35,136 nucleotides of DNA, taken from NCBI GenBank assembly GCA_021846665.1, contig JAJZWM010000007.1:1-35136 (forward strand). Direction: 5' to 3'. The notes beneath the pieces are model-generated. The model searched no databases and was not told the origin of the DNA. It saw only the letters and a list, made by a program, of their open reading frames with translations. The DNA comes from Nanobdellota archaeon. Its GTDB lineage: Archaea; Nanobdellota; Nanobdellia; Parvarchaeales; Parvarchaeaceae. Every line of letters starts with the position of its first letter. Within the stretch, counting starts at the first letter, position 1. The translations under genes were made by a program, and so were the position numbers. Shown here one piece after another: positions 1 to 9,454 of this stretch.

Positions 1-875
1 CAGTGTTTACATATGAAGTAACTCATATTTTCTATAACACCTATTACAGGGATATTGAGGCTCTTTGCAACAACGACTGTTTTTTTACCAATTAAATTTG
101 AAAGCTCTTGCGGGGTAGTAACTACTACAGTTCCGTCTACAGGTATTGACTGAAAGACAGTTATCGGTGCATCACTAGTTCCAGGAGGAAGATCCAAAAA
201 TAGTATATCTAAACTATCCCAATTGGTGTCATTATACATTTGTTTTATTGCGCTAGAAACCAAAGGGCCTCGCCATATTATTGCTTCAACATCGGTTAGC
301 ATGTCAACTGCCATTATCTTCAGTCCATTTTTTATTATAGGGATTATCTTCCCATCTTGATCAGCATACGCTCTTTCCTTTAAATTAAATAAAGAGGTTA
401 TAGATGGCCCAGATATGTCGCAGTCTAATATGCCAGTTTTATAACCCATAGAATTTGCAGTTTCAGCCAAAAGTTTTACTATTGTGCTTTTTCCAACACC
501 TCCCTTCGCGGAGTAAACTGCTATTATTTTTCTTATGCTTTTTTTCTCATATCTTTCTATGCTTTGTGGCATTGTTATCTGTTCTTTTCTTATAACCTCT
601 TTTATATCATCTAATTCCTGCTTTGACATGAATCCGAAGTTTACTTCTACATCTTCGTATCCCTTTTCTTTAAGCACTTTTTTAACGTCCTTTTCTATTG
701 TTGATGATAAAGGACAGCCAGGAACGGTTAATTTTACATTTACTTTTATTTTTTTGCCTTCCTCTTCTACAGATTCTATCATTTTAAGTTTGACTATACT
801 TATTCCTATCTCAGGGTCCTTTATAGGTTCTATTACGTCAATTATATTTTTGAGTCTGTCACCTTCTAATTTCAT
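1..875 (-). CDS. Mrp/NBP35-type P-loop ATPase (Fe-S cluster carrier) with N-terminal MIP18/DUF59-like domain; 3' end truncated by window edge
   Basis: Reverse-strand translation MKLEGDRLKNIIDVIEPIKDPEIGISIVKLK...VPGCPLSSTIEKDV... then IIAVYSAKGGVGKSTIVKLLAE (deviant Walker A), DCDISGPSI, LDILFLDLPPGTSDAPI. Open to the window edge, so not in the ORF track. Confidence 0.9.
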   Translation of the reverse strand, partial: MKLEGDRLKNIIDVIEPIKDPEIGISIVKLKMIESVEEEGKKIKVNVKLTVPGCPLSSTIEKDVKKVLKEKGYEDVEVNFGFMSKQELDDIKEVIRKEQITMPQSIERYEKKSIRKIIAVYSAKGGVGKSTIVKLLAETANSMGYKTGILDCDISGPSITSLFNLKERAYADQDGKIIPIIKNGLKIMAVDMLTDVEAIIWRGPLVSSAIKQMYNDTNWDSLDILFLDLPPGTSDAPITVFQSIPVDGTVVVTTPQELSNLIGKKTVVVAKSLNIPVIGVIENMSYFICKH

Positions 876-894
876 GCTTTACCAACAAAATGGT

Positions 895-1932
895 TTATTT
901 TTTCTTTTCTTCTTCTATGTCAGCTATCCCATTAGATGTTATTTCAAAAGAAGCTTCTCCTTCAGGCAAACTTGGCGAGTCTACAAGTTTTCCAACTCTA
1001 GATCCTTTCTTTCCTTTTCTTAGATATATCCTGTAAGTAGCTACGTGCCCTATTATGTGCCCGCCTACAGCTGCGGTTGGATCTCCAAACATAACGTCTG
1101 GTCTGGCCATTACTTGGTTTGTTATATAAACCGCTACATTAAAGCGGTCTGCTAATCTTTGAAGATTATGTAAAACTACATTTACTTTTTGCTGTCTGTC
1201 AGCAAGCGTTCCTCTACCTACATATTCAGCACGGAATAATGCCATCATACTGTCTACAACTATAAGTTTTATCTTAGGGTCTGCGTTTATAAGCTCGGGT
1301 ATTTTGTCTACCAAAAGGACTTGATGATCAGAAGAGTAAGCTCTACCTATTTTTATGTTTTGTAATGCCTGTTTGGGATCAAGGCCCTTTACTGCTGCCA
1401 GTTGCTCAATCCTCGATGGCCTAAAAGTTCCTTCTGTATCAATCCATATTGCATGGCCTTCTAACCCTCCTTTTTCTAAGGGTAATTGTACATCAACGGC
1501 TAATTGGAATGCAAGCTGGCTTTTTCCTGAGCCGTATTCACCATAGCATTCTGTTATAGACTGTGTTTCTATCCCCCCACCTAATAAAATATTAAGAGCT
1601 TCACTGCCAGTGGATATCCTTTGTACACTTTTCCTTTTATCTTCAAACTCCAATCCTGACATGAAATTCATTTTTGATGCTTCTCTTGCTTCAGCAACTA
1701 TCTTTCTAGCAGTTGGTTCTCCTATCCCGCAGGCCTCTACTAAAATTAAAGGGTTTGCAGTTGCAAGAGCTATTATATCTTGGTAACCAGCATTTCTTAT
1801 CTTTGAAGCTATAGTACTTCCAACTCCAGGCAAATCTTTTATGTCTTTATATTCAAAGTCAGAATGTAATTCCTCTGCCTTTTCTTCATTTTCATTTTCT
1901 TCTTCAACATGTTCAATTTCATCGTCTTCCAT
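895..1932 (-). CDS. radA: DNA repair and recombination protein RadA (archaeal RecA/Rad51 family)
   Basis: Helix-hairpin-helix N-terminus (DLPGVGSTIASKIRNAGY), Walker A GEYGSGKSQ, Walker B LIVVDSMMALFRAEYVGRGTLADRQQ, TNQVMARPD, GGHIIGHVATYRIYLRKGK. Confidence 0.97.
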   Translation of the reverse strand: MEDDEIEHVEEENENEEKAEELHSDFEYKDIKDLPGVGSTIASKIRNAGYQDIIALATANPLILVEACGIGEPTARKIVAEAREASKMNFMSGLEFEDKRKSVQRISTGSEALNILLGGGIETQSITECYGEYGSGKSQLAFQLAVDVQLPLEKGGLEGHAIWIDTEGTFRPSRIEQLAAVKGLDPKQALQNIKIGRAYSSDHQVLLVDKIPELINADPKIKLIVVDSMMALFRAEYVGRGTLADRQQKVNVVLHNLQRLADRFNVAVYITNQVMARPDVMFGDPTAAVGGHIIGHVATYRIYLRKGKKGSRVGKLVDSPSLPEGEASFEITSNGIADIEEEKKK

Positions 1933-1938
1933 TTTACC

Positions 1939-2187
1939 TCACTTTACTTTGTTTAGTACTATTGTAGTATCCGTTCTGCCTACACCTTTTTCTTTTCTTA
2001 ATTGTGAAACGACAAAGTTTGACAGCTCCTCTATATTGCTGTATTTTAGTCTTATTAATAAATCCCATTGTCCGCTTATTAACATTACCTCTACCACTTT
2101 TTCATCGCCGCTTACCGCTTTAGCTATCTCTATTGCTGAGGATCCTTGCGAAACTTCAACAAATATAAGTGCTTCCATCTGTTCCAT
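1939..2187 (-). CDS. Stand-alone Lrp/AsnC ligand-binding (RAM) domain protein
   Basis: 82 aa, MEALIFVEVSQGSSAIEIAKAVSGDEKVVEVMLISGQWDLLIRLKYSNIEELSNFVVSQLRKEKGVGRTDTTIVL; RAM fold pattern, no HTH. Confidence 0.8.
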   Translation of the reverse strand: MEQMEALIFVEVSQGSSAIEIAKAVSGDEKVVEVMLISGQWDLLIRLKYSNIEELSNFVVSQLRKEKGVGRTDTTIVLNKVK

Positions 2188-2311
2188 ACCCCTTTAAAGT
2201 TCTACGTGTATTTATAATTTTTACTTTTTACAGAGAAATGTTTTAATTTAAATATCAAACATATAAATTAAAGATAAAAAGGCCTAGTTCGTATAGCAAA
2301 TTAAATGCATT

Positions 2312-2902
2312 TTATAGTTTTCCTATGTCTTTTACAGTATCTACATCCATTGTTTTTATGGTTTCAGTTGGTTTCGCTATTGCAGGTACAATACATATGT
2401 GGCCTTGAGATTCCTTTGCATTGTATATTGTTTTAAGGCCTTTAAGGGCAAACATTATATGGCCAACGTCTTTGCCAAGTGCATCATTAAATATCGAATA
2501 GTACTGTAGTTTTCCATCAGGGTCTATGATAACCATTCCTCTTCTAGCACCACCAGTTTCACTGTTTAGGAAACCATAATTTGTTATTATCTCTTTTTTA
2601 GGGTCTGCTATCATAGGTATCTTACTTTTACTTACTCTTGGAGAGGCTTGAACCCATCCTTTATGTGAAAAGACAGTGTCCGCGCTTATTACAAAAACAG
2701 CAATGTCCTCTTTTTCAAATTCACTATACTCATCCATTAGCGCTTCAATATCTGTTGCACATACAAATGTGAAATCTCCAGGATAGAAAGTCAAGAGAAC
2801 CCACTTTCCACGGTATTCTTTCAAGTCAACTTCCTTTATTTCATCACTATCTGGAAAATATGCCTTTTCCTTAAATTCAAATACTTCTTTTCCTATTTCC
2901 AT
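2312..2902 (-). CDS. Peroxiredoxin (AhpC/TSA family)
   Basis: LLTFYPGDFTFVCATDIEAL peroxidatic Cys motif, resolving-Cys region GHICIVPA; SD-like GGAGGT just upstream of ATG on minus strand. Confidence 0.93.
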   Translation of the reverse strand: MEIGKEVFEFKEKAYFPDSDEIKEVDLKEYRGKWVLLTFYPGDFTFVCATDIEALMDEYSEFEKEDIAVFVISADTVFSHKGWVQASPRVSKSKIPMIADPKKEIITNYGFLNSETGGARRGMVIIDPDGKLQYYSIFNDALGKDVGHIMFALKGLKTIYNAKESQGHICIVPAIAKPTETIKTMDVDTVKDIGKL

Positions 2903-2993
2903 ATTACCTCCTAGAATTATTATATAACTATAATATACATGCCTAGTTTAAATATTTTTTAAATTATTTATTATCACATTAAGTTATAACATA

Positions 2994-3473
2994 ATGAATA
3001 GACCAAGCTGGGACGAATATTTTACTGAAATAACAAAAAAAGTCTCAGAAAGATCGACTTGCGATAGAGGACATGCGGCCTGCGTTATTGTTAAAGAAAA
3101 CAGGATTCTTGCCACTGGTTATGCCGGTTCACCAAAAGGGATGCCCCATTGCGATGATGCTGGCCATATGCTAAGAAAGCAGTATGATAATGAAACTGGA
3201 GAAATAACTACACACTGTGTAAGAACTGTACATGCAGAGCAGAATGCAATAACACAGGCAGCCAAGTTTGGTGTTTCTCTTGATGGTTCAACAGTTTACG
3301 TAACTATGGAACCCTGTTTTACATGTGCAAAAATGCTTGTTCAAGTAGGAGTTAAAAGAGTTATTGCATTTAAAAAATACCATGATGATAAAGATACGAT
3401 TGATCTTTTCGATAAATCTGGCATACTGTTAGAAGTAAAGGAAGAGAAAGAAGAAGATTACACAAATAAATGA
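2994..3473 (+). CDS. dCMP deaminase / ComEB-like zinc-dependent deaminase
   Basis: TVHAEQNAI (HAE) and TMEPCFTCAKM (PCxxC) zinc motifs; N-terminus RPSWDEYF. Confidence 0.93.
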   Translation: MNRPSWDEYFTEITKKVSERSTCDRGHAACVIVKENRILATGYAGSPKGMPHCDDAGHMLRKQYDNETGEITTHCVRTVHAEQNAITQAAKFGVSLDGSTVYVTMEPCFTCAKMLVQVGVKRVIAFKKYHDDKDTIDLFDKSGILLEVKEEKEEDYTNK

Positions 3474-3476
3474 GTC

Positions 3477-4493
3477 TTATTTGTATATAATACTACCACG
3501 GTATATTTTAGCATGCTTGTTTATCTCATGCTCTAGTGTTTCATTATGGTTTATTATATGTGTGACTGAGAAGTTTTTTGTAGTAATTAAATCGGATATA
3601 AGGGAACGATGGCAATTCCACGGCAGTATCTCAGCACACATAATTACTGTTCTTTTTTTAATAGATATTCTAATAAGTTTATTTATACCATCTTTGAATT
3701 CTTTTTTCTGCATATAATCTGCAAAGCCTCTAAAAGAATAGTTTTTCCAGAAAGTATTAATTGAATTGTTATTAGTTTTCCTTAAGCCGCCAAGCTCTTT
3801 TAAATGTTTGTATTCTATTCTGTTTTTTATTAATATAGCCTTTAAATTTTCTGAGTTAAACTGCGGGTTATGCCTAGATTTTGGTATTGTTCTTATGTCT
3901 ACAACTTCCTTAATTCCATATTCTTTTATTAGTAGAATAAAATCATCGATATCTCTAGTAGAATGCCCTATAGTAAATATCCTGTTACTTCCTGTTCTTT
4001 CAATGTTTTTTATTCTTTCTATTCCATTTGTTTTATGTATGACTTTTAAAGTTGCTTTCGGTACCAAATCCTCTATATTTTTATTTTTTAATATTGTCTT
4101 TCTTATATTTGTACCAGAGAATTTATCAATATGAAAATAATCAACAGTTTCTACCCTCTGTTTGTTATCAGAAAGTATTCTCTTTACGAGTTTATTCCCT
4201 GTATAGCATACATCAAAGTTACCAACAGTGCTTATAAGATCTTTGTACCATCTTTTGTATTCATTCTTATCCTCTAAACCAAATATTTCGAAACTTTTGA
4301 AATTCTGGTCCTTCAGAGAGCTTTCAATCATTTCTTTTCTTTCTTCAAATGTAAATGGGTTTATTTTAGTAAATGAGAATTGCTTGCTTCCTATAACTAT
4401 TTTTATTTTATCTTTGTTTTTGCAGATCGAAACTATAGTTTTAATGTGGCCTTCATGAAAAGGCTGGAACCTGCCTATAAAAAGTATGATCAT
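3477..4493 (-). CDS. Nicotinamide-nucleotide adenylyltransferase (NadM-like) fused to C-terminal DUF488 domain
   Basis: N-term IILFIGRFQPFHEGHIKTI, FSGTNIRKTI (nucleotidyltransferase); C-term FTIGHSTRDIDDFILLIKEYGIKEVVDIRTIPKSRHNPQF, HLKELGGLR, FRGFADYM, CAEILPWNCHRSLI (DUF488) in one uninterrupted ORF. Confidence 0.9.
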   Translation of the reverse strand: MIILFIGRFQPFHEGHIKTIVSICKNKDKIKIVIGSKQFSFTKINPFTFEERKEMIESSLKDQNFKSFEIFGLEDKNEYKRWYKDLISTVGNFDVCYTGNKLVKRILSDNKQRVETVDYFHIDKFSGTNIRKTILKNKNIEDLVPKATLKVIHKTNGIERIKNIERTGSNRIFTIGHSTRDIDDFILLIKEYGIKEVVDIRTIPKSRHNPQFNSENLKAILIKNRIEYKHLKELGGLRKTNNNSINTFWKNYSFRGFADYMQKKEFKDGINKLIRISIKKRTVIMCAEILPWNCHRSLISDLITTKNFSVTHIINHNETLEHEINKHAKIYRGSIIYK

Positions 4494-4551
4494 TTGATTT
4501 TTAATTATTTATCGTTTTAATGTATTTAAATTTAAAAAGACATAATTTTAA

Positions 4552-4704
4552 ATGAATATGGGACATAAAAGAGACCCAGTATGCGGAATGGAAGTAAACA
4601 GTGATAGTAAATACAAAAGCGAATACGATGGTGAGATCTATTACTTCTGTTCCAATGCTTGCAAGGAAAAGTTTGAAGTAAACCCGATAAAGTACACGAG
4701 ATAA
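4552..4704 (+). CDS. Stand-alone YHS domain mini-protein (50 aa)
   Basis: MNMGHKRDPVCGMEVNSDSKYKSEYDGEIYYFCSNACKEKFEVNPIKYTR; stop TAA overlaps the next ATG (TAATG). TTTAAA box about 25 nt upstream. Below the ORF-track length cutoff. Confidence 0.88.
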   Translation: MNMGHKRDPVCGMEVNSDSKYKSEYDGEIYYFCSNACKEKFEVNPIKYTR

Positions 4705-6752
4705 TGCCAACCGATCCAGTTTGTGGGATGTTTGTTCCTCAAAATACTAATATTGTATTGATAAAAGATAGTGATACATATTATTTTTGTTCTACCACAT
4801 GTAAGATAAAGTTTCAGCAGCCTATAGAAGCAAGGAAAAAAGATAAATTAGCGCTCATAGTAGCCTGGAGCTTTGCTATTCCCGTGCTAATTATAACTTA
4901 TTTTATTTCCTTTGGTATGAAGGATTATGTGATGCTTGTACTGTCATTACCTGTGCAGTTCTATTCTGGGCTTAAATTCTATAAAGGTGCTTATCAAGCC
5001 ATAAAAATGCGTTCCGGAAACATGGACCTGCTTATAGCTTTAGGTACCTCAGTGGCGTTCTTCTTTTCCATAGCCATCATAGTATTCCCTTCGTTTATAC
5101 CGACTAATACTACTTATTTTGACACTTCTACCTTCATAATAGCTCTTATTTTAACAGGCAGTTATATACAGGACATAACGGAGTCGAAGGCTAATGATGC
5201 TGCGAATGAATTGATCAAACGTCTACCTTCACGCGTTAATCTTATAGATGTAAACGGTACCACAATAACAGTAAGTCTAGACAAGTTAAAAAAAAATAAT
5301 ATAATTTTAGTGAAGCCTGGAGAAAATGTGCCAGTCGATGGAACAGTTATTGATGGCGAAACTGAAGTGGACGAATCTATGATAAGTGGAGAGCCTGAGC
5401 CTGTTGTAAAGATAAAAGGAAGTAGTGTAATATCCGGAACCACTAATTTAAATGGTGTAATAAAGGTAAGAGTTGACAGCGTAGGCAAGGACTCGACAAT
5501 AAATAAAATATCCGAACTTATAGAACATGCGGCTGCAGGAAGGGTTAAATCGCAGAAGCTGGCGGACATATTCTCTGCTTATTTCGTGCCGGTAGTAATA
5601 GGGGTATCGATTGTGGCGGCTTTTTTTTGGTATGGTTTTCTTTCCTATGCTGGCAGCAGCGCAGTGTATGAAATTACAGTATTGTCATTCGTTTCTGTTA
5701 TAATAATAGCATGTCCATGCGCAATTGGCTTGGCGGCACCGATAACACTTTTAGTGGCTTCTAATGCTTCCTTAAAAAATCACTTGCTATTGAAGAATAT
5801 ATCGAGCCTTGAAAAACTCGCCAAAATAAATTTGGCCGTTTTTGATAAGACAGGCACATTGACCGACTCAAGGCCTGATATAGACAAAATAGTCGTTAAA
5901 GACGGCAGATATAATGATGTATCTGTATTAGAGTATGCTGCGTCCTTGGAGCAATACTCTAATCATCCGATTGCAAGCGCTATAATTAAATATGCTAAAA
6001 GTAAACACATAACTTTTAAAGACATCTCACGGGTGGAAGAAAAACCAGGAGAAGGAATTTATGGAAGATTTAATGACAAGAATCTCGTAATAAAGCGCGG
6101 AGACAGCCTAAACAGCGTGAGCTTGTATGTAAATAATGTCTTAATTGGAGATATTCTCCTGTCTTATCATATAAAAAAGGATGCTGTTGTTGTAATAAAG
6201 AAACTGCATTCTATAGGTATTAAGACGGCCATTATAACTGGGGACAGGCTGGCAGAAGCAAATCGAGTAGGGTCAATGCTTAATATAGATTATATCCATG
6301 CGGAGATTACTCCAGAAAAGAAGTCTGAAATAATAAAAAAGTATCAAAAGCAAGGATACTATGTTATGTATGCTGGTGATGGTATAAACGATGCAATAGC
6401 TCTAGAGACAGCGGATGTAGGCGTAGCTATGGGAACTGGAAGTGATATAGCCAAAGAAAGTGGCGATGTTATAATTCTTAAAGACGATTTGCTACTGGTA
6501 TATTACTTGAAGAAAGTTGGAGATTACACACTGTCAAAAATAAAGCAGAATATTTTATGGGCAATAGGTTACAATGCCATACTTATACCTGTAGCAGCAG
6601 GCGTACTTGTTCCTATATTTGGTCTAGGGATGTACTCTTTGTTACCGATATTTGCTGCATTAGCAATGGGTATGAGTTCTGTAAGTGTAGTATTAAACTC
6701 TTTACTTTTAAAACCTAAATTGAACAAAGTTCAGCAGTATACATTAATGTAG
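4704..6752 (+). CDS. Copper-type P1B ATPase (heavy-metal translocating) with N-terminal YHS domain
   Basis: YHS MPTDPVCGMFV...YYFCSTTCKIKF; CPC in IIIACPCAIGLAAP; phosphorylation loop FDKTGTLTD; HP motif SNHPIASAI; hinge AGDGINDAIALETADVGVAMG. Confidence 0.95.
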   Translation: MPTDPVCGMFVPQNTNIVLIKDSDTYYFCSTTCKIKFQQPIEARKKDKLALIVAWSFAIPVLIITYFISFGMKDYVMLVLSLPVQFYSGLKFYKGAYQAIKMRSGNMDLLIALGTSVAFFFSIAIIVFPSFIPTNTTYFDTSTFIIALILTGSYIQDITESKANDAANELIKRLPSRVNLIDVNGTTITVSLDKLKKNNIILVKPGENVPVDGTVIDGETEVDESMISGEPEPVVKIKGSSVISGTTNLNGVIKVRVDSVGKDSTINKISELIEHAAAGRVKSQKLADIFSAYFVPVVIGVSIVAAFFWYGFLSYAGSSAVYEITVLSFVSVIIIACPCAIGLAAPITLLVASNASLKNHLLLKNISSLEKLAKINLAVFDKTGTLTDSRPDIDKIVVKDGRYNDVSVLEYAASLEQYSNHPIASAIIKYAKSKHITFKDISRVEEKPGEGIYGRFNDKNLVIKRGDSLNSVSLYVNNVLIGDILLSYHIKKDAVVVIKKLHSIGIKTAIITGDRLAEANRVGSMLNIDYIHAEITPEKKSEIIKKYQKQGYYVMYAGDGINDAIALETADVGVAMGTGSDIAKESGDVIILKDDLLLVYYLKKVGDYTLSKIKQNILWAIGYNAILIPVAAGVLVPIFGLGMYSLLPIFAALAMGMSSVSVVLNSLLLKPKLNKVQQYTLM

Positions 6753-6761
6753 GGTTTAATC

Positions 6762-8096
6762 TTATAGTTTGTAGTCTAAGTCTTGTTTGAATTTTTCTAG
6801 GTAAAACTGTTTTTCATTATAATCTGCAAGGTAAAGGCAGTTATCCATTGCTTCCTTTAAGCAAGAGGTCGCGCCAGGCGAAGGCGTTACTGAAAAAAGG
6901 GCACCATTTCCTTCTATCGCAGTTCCTCCCAGTGCAAGTTGTTTTTTCTTTGTGTCTATTATCTGTGGGCGTATCCCACCAACATTTTCTGCAAGTTTAA
7001 GAGCATCAGGTTTAAGTGAAGGAATTATTTTATTTACTTCATTTTTTGTAAAGGATATCTTACCAATAAAAGGGATAGAATAAATTAAGTTTTCCTTAAC
7101 TATTTTTGAAATTGTTTTATCAAATAGTATATTCTCTAGGCTCTTAGCAGTGTTTTCATTAAAGTTTAGCGAGCGGAAGTAATCCGGCATTGAATAGATA
7201 TTCCCCTTTTCAAGCTCAGGGTATATATTAACAGTTGGCCCAAATCTTGTTATATTTGGGTCTGTAATGTCTGGATCTCCATGTACAGCTGCAAATGGTA
7301 TACCCTCTCTTTCAACTCTGTAAACTTTTCCTTTCAAGACCTTTTTTGAGTAATAGAATTTACCTCCTACAGATAATATTCCAAGTTCTTTACCATACCC
7401 CAATTTTTTAGCAAAGAAAAGACTATACGCACCAGCAGTTACTAAAACAGAATCTGAAATAAATTCGTTTTTACTTGTTTTTACTATATAGCCTTTGGAA
7501 GTTTTATTTATCTCCTTTACTTCTTCATTGAATTTTGCTTTAAATGAATTATTTTGAAGGGCTATCTTCATAAATGATTTTGAAAGGTTGTGATAATCAA
7601 CCATGTATCCATTATCTGTGAAAAGTGCAAGCAAATTTTCATTTTTTTCTCTTCCTTTTACTACGTTCGGTTCAACCTTTGCGATATCTTCTCTTTTATC
7701 CAGTTTTTTAACATATGGGAAAATCTCCTTAAATTCAGAGTCATACCTTTTTTCAAGCTTGTCTATTTCATCGTTTCCAACTGCAAGCGTCATTTTCTGG
7801 CATTTCTGTATAATTTTCTTTCTTTCATCCTTACCTAATTCTTTATTTGCATAACTTACAACTAGTTTTGCGTTTTCCTTTGTTTCTTTTGTTTTTTCTA
7901 TTGAATAGTTCGTTTCTATCTCTCCGGAATGAAGTGTTTGGCTATTATTATTGCTGTTTGAATTAAGCATTGCAACATCCTTTTCTTTTTCTATTATAAG
8001 CACATCTTTAAAATCAGAATATTTGCTTAAAGCGTACATACTTGCTGTTCCAACTACACCGGCACCTACTATTATAATACTATATTTTTTTATCAT
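6762..8096 (-). CDS. FAD-dependent oxidoreductase, malate:quinone oxidoreductase-like
   Basis: Rossmann YSIIIVGAGVVGTASMYAL, NSNNNSQTLHSGEIETNYSIEKTKETKENAK; C-term GGIRPQIIDTKKKQLALGGTAIEGNGALFSVTPSPGATSCLKEA. Confidence 0.78.
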   Translation of the reverse strand: MIKKYSIIIVGAGVVGTASMYALSKYSDFKDVLIIEKEKDVAMLNSNSNNNSQTLHSGEIETNYSIEKTKETKENAKLVVSYANKELGKDERKKIIQKCQKMTLAVGNDEIDKLEKRYDSEFKEIFPYVKKLDKREDIAKVEPNVVKGREKNENLLALFTDNGYMVDYHNLSKSFMKIALQNNSFKAKFNEEVKEINKTSKGYIVKTSKNEFISDSVLVTAGAYSLFFAKKLGYGKELGILSVGGKFYYSKKVLKGKVYRVEREGIPFAAVHGDPDITDPNITRFGPTVNIYPELEKGNIYSMPDYFRSLNFNENTAKSLENILFDKTISKIVKENLIYSIPFIGKISFTKNEVNKIIPSLKPDALKLAENVGGIRPQIIDTKKKQLALGGTAIEGNGALFSVTPSPGATSCLKEAMDNCLYLADYNEKQFYLEKFKQDLDYKL

Positions 8097-8210
8097 AGTA
8101 CCTTAATAAGTTTCTAAGATTTAATTGTATCGTAAACAATAATTGAAGTTAATTATCACTGAAATATAGGATCATTTAAAATAATTTTACTAGTCATAAA
8201 CAAAAATAAT

Positions 8211-8281
8211 TGCGGTCAGCGGGATTCGAACCCGCGTTCTCAGCTTGGAGGGCTGATGTTCTACCACTATACTATGACCGC
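8211..8281 (-). tRNA. tRNA-Gly (UCC)
   Basis: Reverse complement GCGGTCATAGTATAGTGGTAGAACATCAGCCCTCCAAGCTGAGAACGCGGGTTCGAATCCCGCTGACCGCA folds as a cloverleaf; anticodon stem TCAGC/GCTGA with loop CCTCCAA; no encoded CCA, no intron. Confidence 0.95.
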
Positions 8282-8323
8282 ATTTTAAGAATTTGTTTAC
8301 GAACGGATAAATAGTTTGTTTTA

Positions 8324-8929
8324 TTATATATTAGATTTTTTTAGATATTCCGGTACATTATAATTATTGTATTCATTTAAGAGTTTTCTTCCAAATATAA
8401 GTCTTGAGAATGCTTCTGCCTCCATTTTTGCTCCATTTAATCCATTATGTGGTTTAGACTCAGAAGGCAAACCAACATAGTTAAATACATAATCAGAGTT
8501 TATATCAGTTCTTTTATTTTTTAATGGAATTTTTAGTCCTCTGCTTAATATAGATGCATAGACAAGAGAGTGGGTATCTAAAACTCTATGTCCAAATGAG
8601 AAATTTAAGTTGTATCTTTTGAAAGAATAGTTTAGAAATCCGGCATCAAAGTTTACATTATGGCCACCTATCGTTTTATCTTCTATAGGTTCCATCCACT
8701 CAAGAAATTCATTTAATATACTCTCAAGAGTTTTCTTTTTTGGATCATTTAATTCCTCTTTTTTAAAACCATTTACCTTTAAAGCTTCCTCTACGTATTC
8801 CTTGTCTTTTTCCATTTGGCATTCTTGATAGAATTGCCTTTCTGGATTAGAAAAATCAACTGCTCCAATACTCAATATCGAATTTTTATATGGGTCTAAT
8901 CCAGATGTTTCAATGTCTACAACTATCAT
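8324..8929 (-). CDS. DnaQ/RNase T-like DEDD 3'-5' exonuclease
   Basis: Exo I IVVDIETSGLDPYKNSILSIGAVDF; Exo II TIGGHNVNFDAGFL; Exo III-like HNGLNGAKMEAEAF. Confidence 0.85.
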   Translation of the reverse strand: MIVVDIETSGLDPYKNSILSIGAVDFSNPERQFYQECQMEKDKEYVEEALKVNGFKKEELNDPKKKTLESILNEFLEWMEPIEDKTIGGHNVNFDAGFLNYSFKRYNLNFSFGHRVLDTHSLVYASILSRGLKIPLKNKRTDINSDYVFNYVGLPSESKPHNGLNGAKMEAEAFSRLIFGRKLLNEYNNYNVPEYLKKSNI

Positions 8930-8989
8930 ATTACCTCAATAATATAAGTTGCGTAAAGCTTAAATACATTGATTTGACATTAAATAACA

Positions 8990-9217
8990 ATGGTAAAAGC
9001 CATTGTACTTATTAATGTTATACCCGAGAAAACAGAAAAGATCTTTAATAATATTAAGAAATTTCCAGAAATTAAAGAAGCTTTTTTGGTTTATGGGGAG
9101 TATGATGCAGTTTTAGTTATAAATACAAAGACAACTCATGATGTTCAGGAATTTGTAAGAGAAATAAGAAAGATTAATGGAGTAGTGAGAACAGTTACAG
9201 TTATAGAAATGATATGA
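8990..9217 (+). CDS. Stand-alone Lrp/AsnC ligand-binding (RAM) domain protein
   Basis: 75 aa, VKAIVLINVIPEKTEKIFNNIKKFPEIKEAFLVYGEYDAVLVINTKTTHDVQEFVREIRKINGVVRTVTVIEMI. Confidence 0.85.
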   Translation: MVKAIVLINVIPEKTEKIFNNIKKFPEIKEAFLVYGEYDAVLVINTKTTHDVQEFVREIRKINGVVRTVTVIEMI

Positions 9218-9405
9218 TACCGATGAGATGTTACAGTTGTGGAAAGCCATTGTCGCAGTACTGGGAAGCTTATAAGAAGGGAATAGCAGAAAAATCTCCA
9301 AAAGAGGTTCTTGACGAATTAGGGATAAAGAGATACTGCTGCAGAGCCGTATTTTTAGGAACTGTAGATGAAGATAATATAATAAACTTTTCAAATATGG
9401 AGTAG
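9214..9405 (+). CDS. rpoN: DNA-directed RNA polymerase subunit N (RPB10 homolog)
   Basis: MIPMRCYSCGKPLSQYWEAY...LDELGIKRYCCRAVFLGTVD: RpoN CxxC...CC zinc pattern. Overlaps preceding ORF by 4 nt. Confidence 0.95.
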   Translation: MIPMRCYSCGKPLSQYWEAYKKGIAEKSPKEVLDELGIKRYCCRAVFLGTVDEDNIINFSNME

Positions 9406-9454
9406 TTTATTAGATAGTATACATTTAAATACCAAATATCTTCATTATTTTTTG

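Noticed and set aside
535-1023. 162-aa plus-strand ORF
   Set aside because: Antisense to the Mrp/NBP35 and radA coding regions; low-complexity Ser/Phe-rich shadow translation.
1841-2197. 118-aa plus-strand ORF
   Set aside because: Antisense to radA N-terminus and the RAM-domain gene; Ser-rich shadow.
4501-4710. 69-aa minus-strand ORF
   Set aside because: Opposite the YHS mini-gene, whose Cys motif is clear on the plus strand.
5162-5569. 135-aa minus-strand ORF
   Set aside because: Antisense to the P-type ATPase; no family features.
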